DNA of 64,000 nucleotides from Ricinus communis (GCF_019578655.1 NC_063257.1:29130362-29194361), one strand, 5' to 3'. Shown: positions 1 through 12,482, counted from the stretch's first letter. Program-made: numbers and translations. Notes: generated from the letters alone by a model not told the origin.

Positions 1-3000
1 TACGAGGTTGATTTCTCATATTAAAAAATTTACCCCTTCTAAGAGGCTGTTTTCTTAGACTCGCAATTGTATTACTTTTACAGGGTCGTTTTCTTATATT
101 GAATTATAAGCACTATTATAGAGTTGTTATCTCAAATTCATAAATATATACATTTTACGAGGTTATTTTCTTATATCGATAAATGAAACTCTTTTACGGG
201 TTTGTTTTCTCATATTATAAAATTAATCCATTTAAGGAGTTTTTTTCTCATACTCACAAATATACCAAAGTTACGAGGTTATTTTCTCTAGTTGATAAAG
301 ATCCCCGTATTACGGGGTCGTTCTCTCCGATTGATAAATATCCCCGTATTATGAGGTTCTTTTTTCATATTAAAAAATTACCTCTTCTAAGAGGCTGTTT
401 TCTTAGATCCACAATTACACTACATTACAGGGTCGTTTTCTCATATTAAATTATTATCTCTATTATGGGGTTGTTTTCTCATATTCATAAATATACACGT
501 TTTACGGGATTATTTTTTATATTGACAAATATACCCCTTTTACGGGGTTATTTTCTCATATTATAAAATTAACCCATCTAAGGAGTTGTTTTCTCATACT
601 AATAAATATACCATGATTATGGGGTTATTTTCTCCGATTGATAAATATCCCTGTATTACGTGGTTGTTTTCTAATATTTATAAATATACCCCTCTTACGA
701 GGTTATTTTCTCATATTAAAAAATTTACCCTTTCTACGAGACTGTTTTCTCAAACTCCTAATTATACTACTTTTATGGAGTTGTTTTTTCAGATTCATAA
801 ATATACACGTTTTACGGGATTATTCTCTTGTATTGATAGATATATATCACTTTTACGGGGTCGTTTTTTAATATTAAATTATTAGCACTATTATGAGATT
901 AACTTTTACGGAGTTATTTTTTCAGATTCATAAATATACACGTTTTACCGAATTATTTTCTAATATTGATAGATATACTACTTTTATATTGACACATATA
1001 CCCCTTTTACTGGGTTGTTTACTCATATTATAAAATTAACCCATTTAAGAGGTTGTTTTCTCATAGTCACAAATCTACTAAAGTTACGGGGTTATTTTCT
1101 TTGATTTATAAATATCCCCGTATTACGGGGTTGTTTTCTCATATTAAAAAATTTACCATTTCTACAAGGCTATTTTCTCATATTAAAAAATTTACCCCTT
1201 TTACGAGGCTGGTTTCTCAGACTCGCAATTACACTACTTTTATGGGGTTGTTTTCTGAGATTCATAATTATACATGTTTTACGGGGTTATTTTCTTATAT
1301 TGATAAATATACCACTTTTACGGGACCGATTTTTCATTTTAAATTATTAGCACTATTATGGAGTTGTTTTCTCAAATTCATAAATATATATGTTTTATGG
1401 GGTTATTTTCTTATATTGACAAATATACTCGTTTAACGGGTTGTTTTTTCATATTTTAAAATTTACCCATTTTACGGGGTTGTCTTCTCATATTTTAAAA
1501 TTAACCCATTTAAGGGGTTGTTTTCTCATACTCAAAAAATATACCAAGATTATGGGGTTATTTTTTTCGATTGATAAATATGCCCATATTACGGGGTGTT
1601 TTCTAATATTTATAAATATATCCCTCTTACGGGGTTGTTCTCATATTAAAAAATTTACCCCTTCTATGAGGCTGTTTTCTCATATTAAAAATTTACCCGT
1701 TCTACGAGGCTATTTTCCTAGACCCTCAATTACACTATTTTTATGGGGTTATTTTTTCATATTCATAAATACACACGTTTTATTGGATTATTTTCTTATA
1801 TTGACAAATATACCACTTTTACGGGATTGTTTTCTCATATTATAAAATTAACCCATTTAAGGGGTTGTTTTCACATACTCACAAATATACCAAGATTACA
1901 GGGTTATTTTCTCCAATTGATAAATATCCCTGCATTGCGTGGTTGTTTTCTAAATATACCCCTTTTACGGGGTTGTTTTCTCATAATTAAAAATTTACCC
2001 TTTCCATAAGGTTGTTTTCTTAGGCTCTCAATTACACTACTTTTACGTGGTTGTTTCCTCAGATTCATAAATACACATATTTTACGAGATTATTTTCTTA
2101 TATTGATAAATATACTACTTTTATGGGGTTGTTTTCTTATATTATAAAATTAACCCATTTAAGGGATTGTTTTCTCATACTCACAAATATACCACAATTA
2201 CGGGTTATTTGTTCTGCTTGATAAATATCCCCGTATCATGGGGTTGTTTTCTAATAATTATAAATATACCTCCCTTACGGGGTTGTTTTCATATATTAAA
2301 AAATTTACCCTTTCTACGAGGTTGTTTTCTCATACTCGCTTTTACAATACTTTTACGGGGTTATTTTCTCATATTCATACATGTACACGTTTTACGGGGT
2401 TATTTTCTTATATTGATAAATATACCACTTTTACGGGGTGGTTTTCTCATAATAAATTATTAGCACTATTATGAGGTTATTTTTTCAAATTCATAAATAT
2501 ACACGTTTTACGGAGTTATTCTCTTAAATAGACAAATACACCCCTTTTACGGGGTTGTTTTCTCTTATTATAAAATTAACCCATTCAAGGGATTGTTTTC
2601 TCATACTCACAAATCTACTAAAATTACTGGGTTATTTTCTCTGATTGATAAATATCCCCGTATTACGGGGTTGTTTTGTCATATTAAAAAATTTATCCCT
2701 TCTACAAGACTGTTTTCTCAGACTCGCAATTACAATACTTTTTACTGGATTGTTTTCTCAGATTCATAAATATACGCCTTTTACGAGGTTATTTTCTTAT
2801 ATTGATAAATATACCACTTTTTCGGGGTCGTTTTCTCATATAAAATTATTAGCACTATTATGGGGTTGTTTTCTCAAATTCATAAATATACACATTTTAC
2901 GGGGTTATTTTCTTATTATGATAAATAAACCCCTTTTACGGGGTTGTTTTCTCATATTATAAAATTAACCCATTTAAGAGGTTATTTTCTCATACTCATA

Positions 3001-3832
3001 AATATACCATATTTACAAGGTTATTTTCTCTGATTTATAAATTTTCCCGTATTATGGGGTTGGTTTCTAATATTTTTAAATATACCCCTATGACGGGCTT
3101 GTTTTCTCATATTTCAAAATATACCCCTTTTATGGGGTTATTTCCTCAGATTCATAAATATTCCTGTATTACGGGGTTGTTTTCATATATTAGAAAATTT
3201 ACCCGTTCAACGAGGCTGTTTTCGCATATTAAAAAATTTACCCGTTCTACGAGACTGTTTTCTTAGACTCGCAATTACACTATTTCTTTTACAAGATAAT
3301 TTTTTCAGATTCATAAATATACACGTTTTACGGGGTTATTTTTTATATTGATAAATATACCACTTTAATAGGTCGTTTTCTCATATTGAATTATTAGCAC
3401 TATTATGGGGTTATTTTCTCAAATTCATAAATATACACGTTTTACAGGGTTATTTTTTTATATCGACAAATATACCTCTTTTACAGGGTTGTTTTCTCAT
3501 ATTATAAAATTAACCCATTGAAGGTTGTTTCTTCATACCATACCGCATACCTAATTCATAAATATTGGGTTGTTTTCATATATTAAAAAATTTACCCTTT
3601 CTACGAGGTTGTTTTCTCATACTCGCTTTTATAATACTTTTACGGGGTTATTTTCTCATATTCATACATGTACACGTTTTACGGGGTTATTTTCTTATAT
3701 TGATAAATATACCACTTTTACGGGGTGGTTTTCTCATATTAAATTATTAGCACTATTGTGGTGTTGTTTTCTCAAATTCATAAATATACACGTTTTATGT
3801 ATTATTTTCTTATATTGATAAATATGCCCCTT
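1..3832. repeat. 39-bp satellite array 1, with higher-order structure
   Basis: This is a tandem array of a 39-bp unit, about 98 monomers, entering from beyond the left edge. On this strand each monomer reads as a T-rich half (GTTGTTTTCTCATATT) followed by an A-rich half (AAATATACCCC) and TTTTACGGGG. The CCCC...GGGG pair makes a short imperfect palindrome in each unit. Monomers fall into distinguishable types. One type carrying AAAATTAACCCATTTAAGG recurs near 219, 566, 1032, 1498, 1846, 2151, 2573, 2966 and 3508. Its spacings (about 347, 466, 466, 348, 305, 422, 393 and 542) are close to multiples of 39, which indicates a higher-order repeat of up to about 12 monomers with deletion and expansion variants. 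Because 39 is divisible by three, long open frames appear by chance in two frames. I see no gene. Confidence 0.95.
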
Positions 3833-5720
3833 TTATTTGATTTGAAATAAATACTAAGTCATGCAAAAATAAACGTGTCATGTCATGCTTGAATAAAATA
3901 ATTTTCACACATAACGGGATGGAGTACTTCAGTAGAACCCTAATCTCAACACTAACATCACGATCAATCTCAACACTGACATCTTAACTAACCTCAACTC
4001 TAACATCTCGATTAATCTCATTCCAACAGAACTTGCGCCCAGAGAGCGAAGCTCGACCAAGGTCCTTAACTCTAGTCTGGTCACTTAATGTTCGCTGTCA
4101 GCCTTAGCCTTTCGGCTCTCTTATTCCAATAAGACTGGCGCCCAGAGAGCGAAGCTCGACCAGGGACCTTAGCTCCAGTCTGGTCACTTAGGTATCCAAA
4201 TAAGCCGACACCCAAAGAGCAATGCTCGGCTTGGGACCTTTACTCCGGAAAACACACTCTACTAAGCCTAGAGAGCGATGCTCGACCAGGGCAAGTCCTA
4301 AACTTTCCCTTTTAAATTTACCCATTTACCCTTTTTCCATCAATCTCGAATTTACACCGGTACACTCATCAAACTAATACGTTCTACTGTTGTCCCATCC
4401 TGTATCATAATGCAATAATAAAATCAATGATAAAGGAAAGAATATATATATATATATATATGAATAATAATAAAAAAGCATGATACGCATGAAATAATAA
4501 TTAAAAGAATAAATTAAACTTGCAATCAAATAATCACATTAGCTATTAAAAAATTATGCATGACATGTGCATAAACAATATATGACTTTAACTCACAGCT
4601 TTGGCGACCTCCTAGCTCTGCTCCGGTGCCTCGGTTGGAGCGAGCCGAATAGACGAATTATCTAATCATGGAAAACAATTTGTCAATAACGCTGAAACAA
4701 TTGACAATTAACCTTAGGTCTAGACTCCTAGGACTGACTGTCTAAGAATCTCGACTTGGAAGAATTCTACCGAAAATCCGGCAGAACCTCCCCTAAAATA
4801 GGGATATTTACCCCCTGTAAAATGGGTCTAGGACCTGCCAGAAAACACTTCAAATATTCAACAATTTATACAACGGGAGTCCCCAAGACTTCACTATTTT
4901 CCCGACTGCGCCACACAGAACAAATCACGACAATAGCAGGCAGTCCAAAAAATAAATATTTTGACTCACAATATTTTCTAATACTCAACATAATTCAATA
5001 AACATATAATATACCAAAGAATTCTAAAATCAATGGGCTAGAGAAAAATTACTAAGACGCTTGATTGCTCGGTCGACTCGCCTCCAGCTACTGGAGTCCG
5101 ATCGACGATCCGAACACACCTTCGGACTCAAAACGACGCACTGATAACGATCCCCGCTTTCAATTTTTCGATTCGACCCCTGATCATCCAGAGAGATTTA
5201 CGGACGATCTTGGCCGTCGACTTGCAAACGGAGTCCGATTGCCATGAAACTGGTGTCATTGCGAAGCTTGAGCTGAGGAGAGTCGGGATACGTCCTCCAA
5301 TCATCCATCCCCACCGAAGCTCGCTGAAAAAGCCAAAAAAGCCAGCTGCCCCCTACTTTCTCTCTCCATCCGTCTCCGGCCACAATTGGCATCGCTGTTG
5401 CTGCCAAAAGAGAGCTCTCGCCGAGGGGAGCCGATCGCCACCAGAAACAACCGACAAGGCGCGGAAACAACGAAAAGGCCCGAAGCCGCGCCCTCTCGCG
5501 CTTTTCACCGCTGCCGTGACGGCAATTGCGGGCCGACAACCTAGCCTCTCGCCGACACCAAGAAGACTGCCAAGCTTGCCAAGACCACTGACGGCCTCCG
5601 TACGACGCCTTCCTCCCCCTCTTCTGAAAGACAAAAATGCTGAGCTCCTTAGCAACCTAACCTGCAAAAAGCTTAGCAATTTCCAAACCTACGATCCAAC
5701 TAATTGGGTATAGAAAAATA
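3833..5720 (-). mobile_element. Family T solo LTR, copy T1 (left part, 3' end lost)
   Basis: This is a minus-strand copy of the family T LTR. It is recognised by shared blocks also seen in T5 and T6: AAATACTAAGTCATGC near 3850, the hairpin subrepeats near 4035, 4142, 4210 and 4268, the AT microsatellite at 4442-4461, and the GC-rich core at 5060-5600. The last roughly 440 bp of the LTR, which other copies carry before this point, are absent. The sequence runs straight into satellite at about 3833. The right side is cut at 5720 by the insertion of T2 and resumes at 8515. The GC-rich core is open on both strands, including a 167-codon frame on the plus strand, but I do not regard it as a gene. 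Confidence 0.85.
4442..4461. repeat. AT dinucleotide microsatellite inside T1
   Basis: About ten AT units. A similar tract sits at the equivalent place in T6 (49237-49256) and, much longer, in T7 (55782-55816), so it belongs to the LTR family and was not gained locally. Confidence 0.9.
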
Positions 5721-8514
5721 TGTAATACCCCGAATTTTTATACATTTAATAATGAGTTTTTATTTAAGTTAATTTTAGCTTTATTTTTATTCAGTTTAAT
5801 TGGAATGATTTAAATACAAATTTTGAATGTTCATGTTAGATAAATAAATGAGTTATTTTCCATATCCAATTAGTTTGATTTTTAAGGAGTTAATTAAATA
5901 AATTATTTGAGGAATAAATTATATTTTTTTTGGTTATTCAAAATTTTTCCAAATGTATATATATATAAATAAATTATATGTTGGGGAAAATTGGTATTAT
6001 AATTGATTAGTAGTATTAAATTTTAAGTTGGAAATTGATTATTTAATTTAATTGTGTGTAGAATTTAATTGGAGGATTATTTTGGAATAAGGATTAAAAG
6101 TATAATGTTATTTTTATGGGGTTAAATTGGAATTTTGATGGATGGAATTGTAAGTAATTAAGAAAGTTGAGGGACCAAGTTGTAATAAGGAAAAGTTCAA
6201 GGGTCAAATGTCGATATTGAAGGGAAAGAAAATGGGGGAAGAAGAGAGGAAGAGAGAGAGAAAGTGGGCGTCAGCGTGAAGAAGGAGGAGCCGACCGCCG
6301 GGCGTGCGATATCGCTCAAGGCGCATGGCGGGCGCTAAGGCGCATAGCCGGTAAAAGTTACCGGAGGCAGGCATGTAATCGCAGAGAGAAAGAGAGCGGC
6401 TTCGAGTGTCGTTCCATTGCCGGTGGCCTTTCTACCGATCTCGGTATGATCGCCTCCCCTTGAGAGAGCTTCCTTTGGCGGCCGCTTGGGCTTGGTGGCC
6501 GGAGGAGAGAGTTCTAGCGAAGTGGTGGCAGCCGTGTTTTCTGGTTTTTTCGGCGAGCTCCGGCGGAGGATGGACGATCGGAGGACGTATCCCGACTCTC
6601 CTCAGCTCAAGCTTCGCGATGGCACCGGTTTGGTGGCGATCGGGCTCTGTTTGTAAATCGACGGCCATGATCGTCCGCAAATTTCTCCGGATGATCGGGT
6701 GTCAGATCGAAAAATCGTCATTAGCGCATCGTTGTGAGTCCGATGGTGTGTCCAGATCGTCGATCGGACTCCGGTGGCCGTAGGCGAGTCGACCGAGCAT
6801 CTCGGTAATTTTCTCTGGCCGTTGATCTTGGAAATCCTTTGATTTTAAATTTGTGTCTATTGGTTTATATTGAGTATTTGATGATATTTGTGAGTCAAAA
6901 ATAATTGTCCGCTACCTGCCCCGCCTTGTGTTTTGTCTGTGTGGCGGAGTCGGGAAATAGTGAAGTTCGGGGACCCGACTCCCGTTGTTTAAATTGTTGG
7001 ATATTTGGAGTGTTTTTCCTGGCAGTCCCTGGACCCGTTTTTACGGGGGGTAATGTTCGTGTTGTAGGGGAGGTTCTGCCGGATTTTCGGTAGAATTCTC
7101 CCGAGTCGAGATTCTTAGACAGTCAGTCCTAGGAGTCTAGACCTAGGATTAATGATCGATTATTTCAGCGTTTTGATAAATTGTTTTCCGTGATTAGATA
7201 ATCTGCATTGGCTCGCCGCTCCAACCGAGGCACCGGAGGCGAGCTAGGAGGTCGCCCAATTCGTGAGTTAAAGTCATTTAATCATTGCACTATTGCTAAG
7301 TCTGATTTAATATGCTATTTTGAAAGTTTATGCATAATATGGTTATTAGTATCGCAATGTAAATAATTTCACTGGACTATTAATTATTTAAAATAATATA
7401 AATATTATTATTAGTAACGTTATAATAATACATATATTATTATTTTATCGACACGAATTGCACGTTGCCTTATCCTAAATTTTTAATCTTTATTTCGATA
7501 TGTGTTGAATGATTTCATTAAACAATGATATTTATTAAATGTGATGACTGCGTTTTGGGAAATGTGGCTTTCGTAGAACATGCCACCTGGTGGGTTGCAT
7601 CAAGACCGCGTGCGCACCGGTAATGATCATGGACATAAGGTTATTATGGATTTGTTTGCCCTGATCGAGCATTGCTCTCTGGGCTGAGTTCAGTTGATTG
7701 CCGGAGTTAAGGTCCCTAATCGAGCGATGCTCTCTGGGCGCCGGCTTATTTGGAATTCAAGTGTTCAGGCTGGAGGTAAGGACCCTGATCGAGCTTGCTC
7801 TCTGGGCACCAGACCTGTTGGATTAAGAGAGCCGAAAGGCTATTAGAATTTGGGGTTAGGGTTCTACTGAGCCACTCGTCCCGTAAAAGTAAAAATATAT
7901 TTTTATTTATTCATTTATTTATTTATTATGGTATGATTATAATATGGATTGTATTTACGTGCATGGTTGATATATTGATTCGAATGATCAATATTTTCTG
8001 TGAAGAAAGTAATAGGGTATGATTATAGTATGATTGGTATTTATGTGCATGGTTTGATATACTGATTTGAACAATCTATGTTTTCTGAGAAGAATGCAAT
8101 AATTCCCAGATTATTTGATTTTAACTCACTCTAGGGCCCGTGATCTCATTTTACTATTTTGATTCGTGGATCACATTCTCCTCTCGCGGCTCTTATTTAG
8201 TAACCCGACTCCTTCATCATCGGGTGATGTATTTGATTTGGTATGTAAATTGGTAAATCTTAGATTCTCCGCAGTAGTAATAGTAGATGTATCAGTTGTA
8301 AATTTTATGAGTTTCGGGTCTCGCCCTAATTTTTTTCCCGCGCATCAAGTATTTATGTAGATGTAGCTGTTAAGATAAATTGTGGCTTTAATAATATTAA
8401 TTTGAGATGAGATTTGTTTAAGTCAGTGAGTGTCAGGCTTACTACGGGTTACGGTGGCCTTACGCCTACCCATTCCCTAGTGCCGGTCACGGGCCCACGG
8501 GTGGGGTCGTGACA
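5721..8514 (+). mobile_element. Family T solo LTR, copy T2, nested in T1
   Basis: A full 2794-bp LTR starts TGTAATACCC and ends GTCGTGACA. It is flanked by an exact 5-bp duplication, AAATA, at 5716-5720 and 8515-8519. The flanks rejoin to give continuous T1 sequence, as judged against T6 near 50531, so T2 inserted into T1 in the opposite orientation. In order, it holds an AT-rich start, a purine-rich stretch near 6230-6270, a GC-rich core (6270-6800), a conserved block with the CTAGACCTAGGATTAATG motif near 7137, three hairpin subrepeats (7660-7830), and a conserved terminal block from about 8430. There is no internal retrotransposon region, so it is a solo LTR. The long LTR, the TG/CA ends and the 5-bp duplication fit a Ty3/gypsy element; assignment to the Del/Tekay group would rest only on LTR length. 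Confidence 0.93.
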
Positions 8515-8667
8515 AAATAACTCCTTTAATTGTCTAACATTAAAATTTCCATTAAATCATTTCAAATTAAACCAAATAAAAAATAAAGTAAAATTAATTT
8601 AAATAAAAACTCATTTATTAATTATTATTAATATAATCATTATTAAAGGAAAATTCCGAGTATTACA
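8515..8667 (-). mobile_element. Family T solo LTR, copy T1 (right part, its 5' end)
   Basis: This is the continuation of T1 after the T2 insertion. It carries the start of the LTR read on the minus strand and ends CCGAGTATTACA at 8667, the reverse complement of TGTAATACTCGG. Satellite in the reverse orientation begins at the next base. The matching far end of T1 is lost at 3833, so no target duplication can be read. Confidence 0.88.
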
Positions 8668-11600
8668 AACCACATAAAAGGTGTATATTTTTCATATAAA
8701 AAAAAACCCTGTGAGGGGTATTTTTGTCAATATTAGAAAATAACCCCGTAAGAGGGGTATATTTGAGGATATGAGAAAACAACACCGTAAGAGGGTTATA
8801 TTCGTGAATATGAAAAAACAACCTGTGAGAGTAGTATATTTGTAAGTACCAAAGAATAACCCCATAATAGGGGTATATTTTTTAATATGAGAAAACAACT
8901 CCACAAGAGGGGTATATTTTTCAATATAAGAAAACAGCCACCTAAGTCGGATATATTTGTGAGTATGAGTAAATAACCCCATAAATGGGATACATTTATG
9001 AATATGAGAAATCGACACTGTATGAGGGGTATATTTGCGAATATGAGAAAACAACCCCATAACAGGGGTATATATTTTAATATGAGAATACAACCCCAAA
9101 AGAGGGATATATTTGTCAATATTAGAAAACAACCCCATAAGAGGGGTATATTTATGAGTATTGATATAACAATCCTATAAAGGGGGTGTATGTGTCAATA
9201 TAAGAAAATAACCCCGTAAGAGGGGCATGTTTGTGAATATTAGAAAACAACCCCGTAAGACGGGTATATTTGTGAATATAAGAATAGAACCCCACAAGAG
9301 TGGTATATTTCTGAGTTTGAGAAAATAACCCTATAAAAGTGGTATATTTTTAAATATAAGAAAATAAGCTCGTAAGAGTGGTATATTTGTCAATAGAAGA
9401 AAATAACCTCCTAAGTAGGGTATTTTTGTAAGTATGAGGAAACAACCCTTTATGAGGGGTATATTTCTGAGTATGAGAAAATAACCCCATAACAGGTGTA
9501 TATTTTTTAATATGAGAAAACAACCTTGTAAGAGGGGTATATTTGTCAACAGAAGAAAATAACCTTGTAAGTGGGGTATATTTGTGAGTATGAGGATACA
9601 ACACCGTAAAAGGGGTATATTTGTGAATATGAGAAAATAATCTCGTAAGACAGGTATATTTATGAATATGAGAAAACAACTTCGTAAGATGAGTATATTT
9701 TTGAATATGAGAAAATAACCCTGTAAGAGGGGTATATTTCTAAGTATAAAAAAAAATCCTATAAAAGGGGTATATTTGTCAATATAAGAAAACAACCCAG
9801 TGTGTGGGATATATTTATGAGTGTAAGGAAACAATGCCGTAAAAGGAATATATTTAAGAATATGATAAAACAACCGTGTAAAAGTGGTATATTTTTTCAT
9901 ATGAGAAAACAACCTTGGGAGAGGGGTATTTTTGTGAATATGAGAAAACAACTCCTTGAGAGTGGTATATTTGTGAGTATCAGAGAACAACCCCATAAAC
10001 AGATATATTTTTTAATATAAGAAAACAACCCTGTAAGAGGGGTATATTTGTGAGTATGAGTACACAGCCCTGTAAAAAGGATACATTTATAAATATGAGA
10101 AATCAATCTTGTATGAGGGTTATATTTGTGAATATGAGAAAATAACCCTGTAACGGGAGTATATTTCTTAATATGAGAAAAGAACTCCAAAAGAGGGTTA
10201 TTTTTGTCAATATTAGAAAACAACCTCGTAAGAGAGGTATAGTTGTGAGTCTGGTTGAAGAACCCTGTAAAAGGAGTGTATTTGTCAATATAAGAAAACC
10301 ACTCAGTAAGAGGGTTATATTTGTGATTTTGAGAAAACAACCCCCATAAGAGAGGTATATTTGTAAGTATGGTTGAACAACCTCGTAAAAGGGGTATATT
10401 TCTTAATATGAGAAAATAACCCTATAAAAGTATATTTTTTAATATGAGAAAACAATCCCGTAAGAGTGGTAATATTTGTTAATAGAAGAAAACAACACCG
10501 TAAAAGGGGTATATTTCTAAATATGAAAAATCAATCCTCGTAAGAGGGATAGATTTGTGAATATGAGAAAACAACTCGTAAGAGGAGGTATATTTGTGTA
10601 TAAGATAGAACAACCCCGTAAAAGGGGTGTATTTGTCAACATAAAAAAATATTGTAAGAAGGGTATATTTTTAGATATGAGAAAACAACTCTATAAGAGG
10701 GATATAGTTGTGAATATATGAAAACAACTCCGTAATAAGGGCATATTTTTTAAAATGAGAAAATAATCCCGTAAGAGGTGTATATCTATCAACATTAGAA
10801 CATAACATCGTTCGAGTGTTATATTTGTGAGTATAATAGAACAATCCTGTAAAAGGGTTGTATTTGTCAATATAAAAAAAAGCCCGTAAAAGGAGTATAT
10901 TTGTGAATATGAAAAAACAACCCTATAAGAAGGGTGTATTTGTAAATATGAGAAGACCATCCCGTAAGAGAGTATATTTGTGAGCATGAAACACAACCAC
11001 ATAATAGGAATATATTTTTAATATGAAAAAACAACCCTGTAAGAAGGGTATATTTATTAATAGAAGAAAATAACCTCGTAAGTGGGGTATATTTGTGAGT
11101 ATGAAGACACAACGCCGTAAAAGGAGTATATTCGTGAATATGAGAAATCAACCCCGTAAGTGGGGTATATTTGTGAATATGAGAAAACAACCCCGTAAGA
11201 GTTGTATATTTGTGTGTAAGATAAAACAATCCCGTAAAAGTGGTGTATTTGTCAATATAAGAAAATAACCCCGTAGGAAGTGTATATTTTTTAATATGAG
11301 AAAAGAACCCTATAAGAGGGGTATATTTGTAAATATGAGAAAAGAACCCCGTAAGAGTGGTATATTTGTGAGTATGAGAAAATAGCCCCATAATAGGAGT
11401 ATATTTCTTAATATAAGAAAGCAACCCCGTAAAGGGGTATATTTGTCAATATAAGAAAATAACCGCATAAGTGGGCTATATATGTGAGTATGGTGAAACA
11501 ACGCCGTAAAAGGGGTATATTTATGAATATGAGAAATCAACCCCGTAAGAGGCATATATTTGTGAATATAAGAAAACAACCCTATAAGAGGGATATATTT

Positions 11601-12482
11601 ATGAGTTTGAGACGGCAACTGCATAAAATGGGTATATTTTTTCATATAAGAAAACAACCCCAAAAAAGGGTATATTTGCTAATATTAGAAAACAACCCCA
11701 TAAGAGGGATACATTTGTGAATATAAGAAAACAAACCCGTAAGAGGGGTATATTTGTGAATATTCAAAAAATAACCCCGTAAGAGGGGTATATTTTTTAG
11801 TATGAGAAAACAGCCCTATAAAAAAGTAGTATATCTTTTAATATGAGAGAACAACCCCGTAAGAGTGGTATATTTGTCAATAGAAGAAAACAACCTCGTA
11901 AGTGAGGTATATTTATGAGTTGGAGGAAACAACGCTATAAAAGGAGTATATTTGTGAATATGAGAAAACAACCCCGTAAAAGGGGTATATTTTTTAATAT
12001 GAGAAAACAACCTTGTAAGAGGGGTATATTTCTAAGTGTGAGAAAATAATTCTATAAAAGGGATAATATTTGTCAATATAAGAAAACAACCCCGCATGTG
12101 GTGTATATCTATCAGTATGAGAAAACAACACCCTAAAAGGGGTATATTTATGAATATGAGAAAACAACCCCGTAAAAGAGGTATATTTTTTCATATGAGA
12201 AAACAACCCTAGAGGAGGAGTATTTTTTCAATATTAGAAAACAACCCCGTAAGAGGGGTATATTTGTGAATATGAGAAAACAAAGTCGTAAGAGGGGTAT
12301 ATTTGTCAATATGAGAAAACAACCCCCGTAAGAGGGGTATATTTCTTAGTATGAGAAAACAACCCCATAAAAGGGGTATATTTTAGAATATGAGAAAACA
12401 ACCCCGTAAGAGAGGTATAGTTGTGAAATGTGAAAATAACCCCGTAAGAGGGGTATATTTGTGAGTATGAGAAAATAACACC
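8668..12482. repeat. 39-bp satellite array 2, inverted relative to array 1
   Basis: About 98 monomers of the same 39-bp family, now reading on this strand as AAAACAACCCCGTAAGAG followed by GGGTATATTTGTGAATATGAG-like sequence. Most units contain the imperfect palindrome CCCCGTAAGAGGGG. Variant monomers such as AAGTGGGGTATATTTGTGAG recur near 8940, 9408, 9563, 9793, 11073, 11465 and 11893; most of the spacings are near multiples of 39. The AAAATTAACCC and AAATTATTAGCAC monomer types that mark array 1 are not seen here, so the two arrays are different subfamilies. The last monomers run directly into the 1.05-kb satellite at about 12482. Long minus-strand frames, up to 221 codons at 9331-9996, are by-products of the period. 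Confidence 0.95.

Noticed and set aside
5210..5713. A 167-codon plus-strand protein gene
   Set aside because: It lies antisense in the GC-rich core of LTR copy T1, ends at the T2 insertion, and does not keep its length in other copies.
9331..9996. A 221-codon minus-strand frame with a 13-residue repeat (LFSHIHKYTPFTG-like)
   Set aside because: The period of 39 bp is divisible by three, so frames stay open in more than one phase. Two different phases give equally long repeats, and stops fall at random between monomers. This is satellite DNA, not a repeat protein.
8668..12482. CRISPR-like regular repeats
   Set aside because: There are no unique spacers between conserved repeats; the whole unit is repeated. 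The context is plant nuclear DNA.
1..12482. Arrays 1 and 2 as the two arms of a simple inverted duplication of equal length
   Set aside because: The monomer types that define array 1 (AAAATTAACCC and AAATTATTAGCAC units) are not seen in array 2, and array 1 continues beyond the left edge. They are different subfamilies in opposite orientation.
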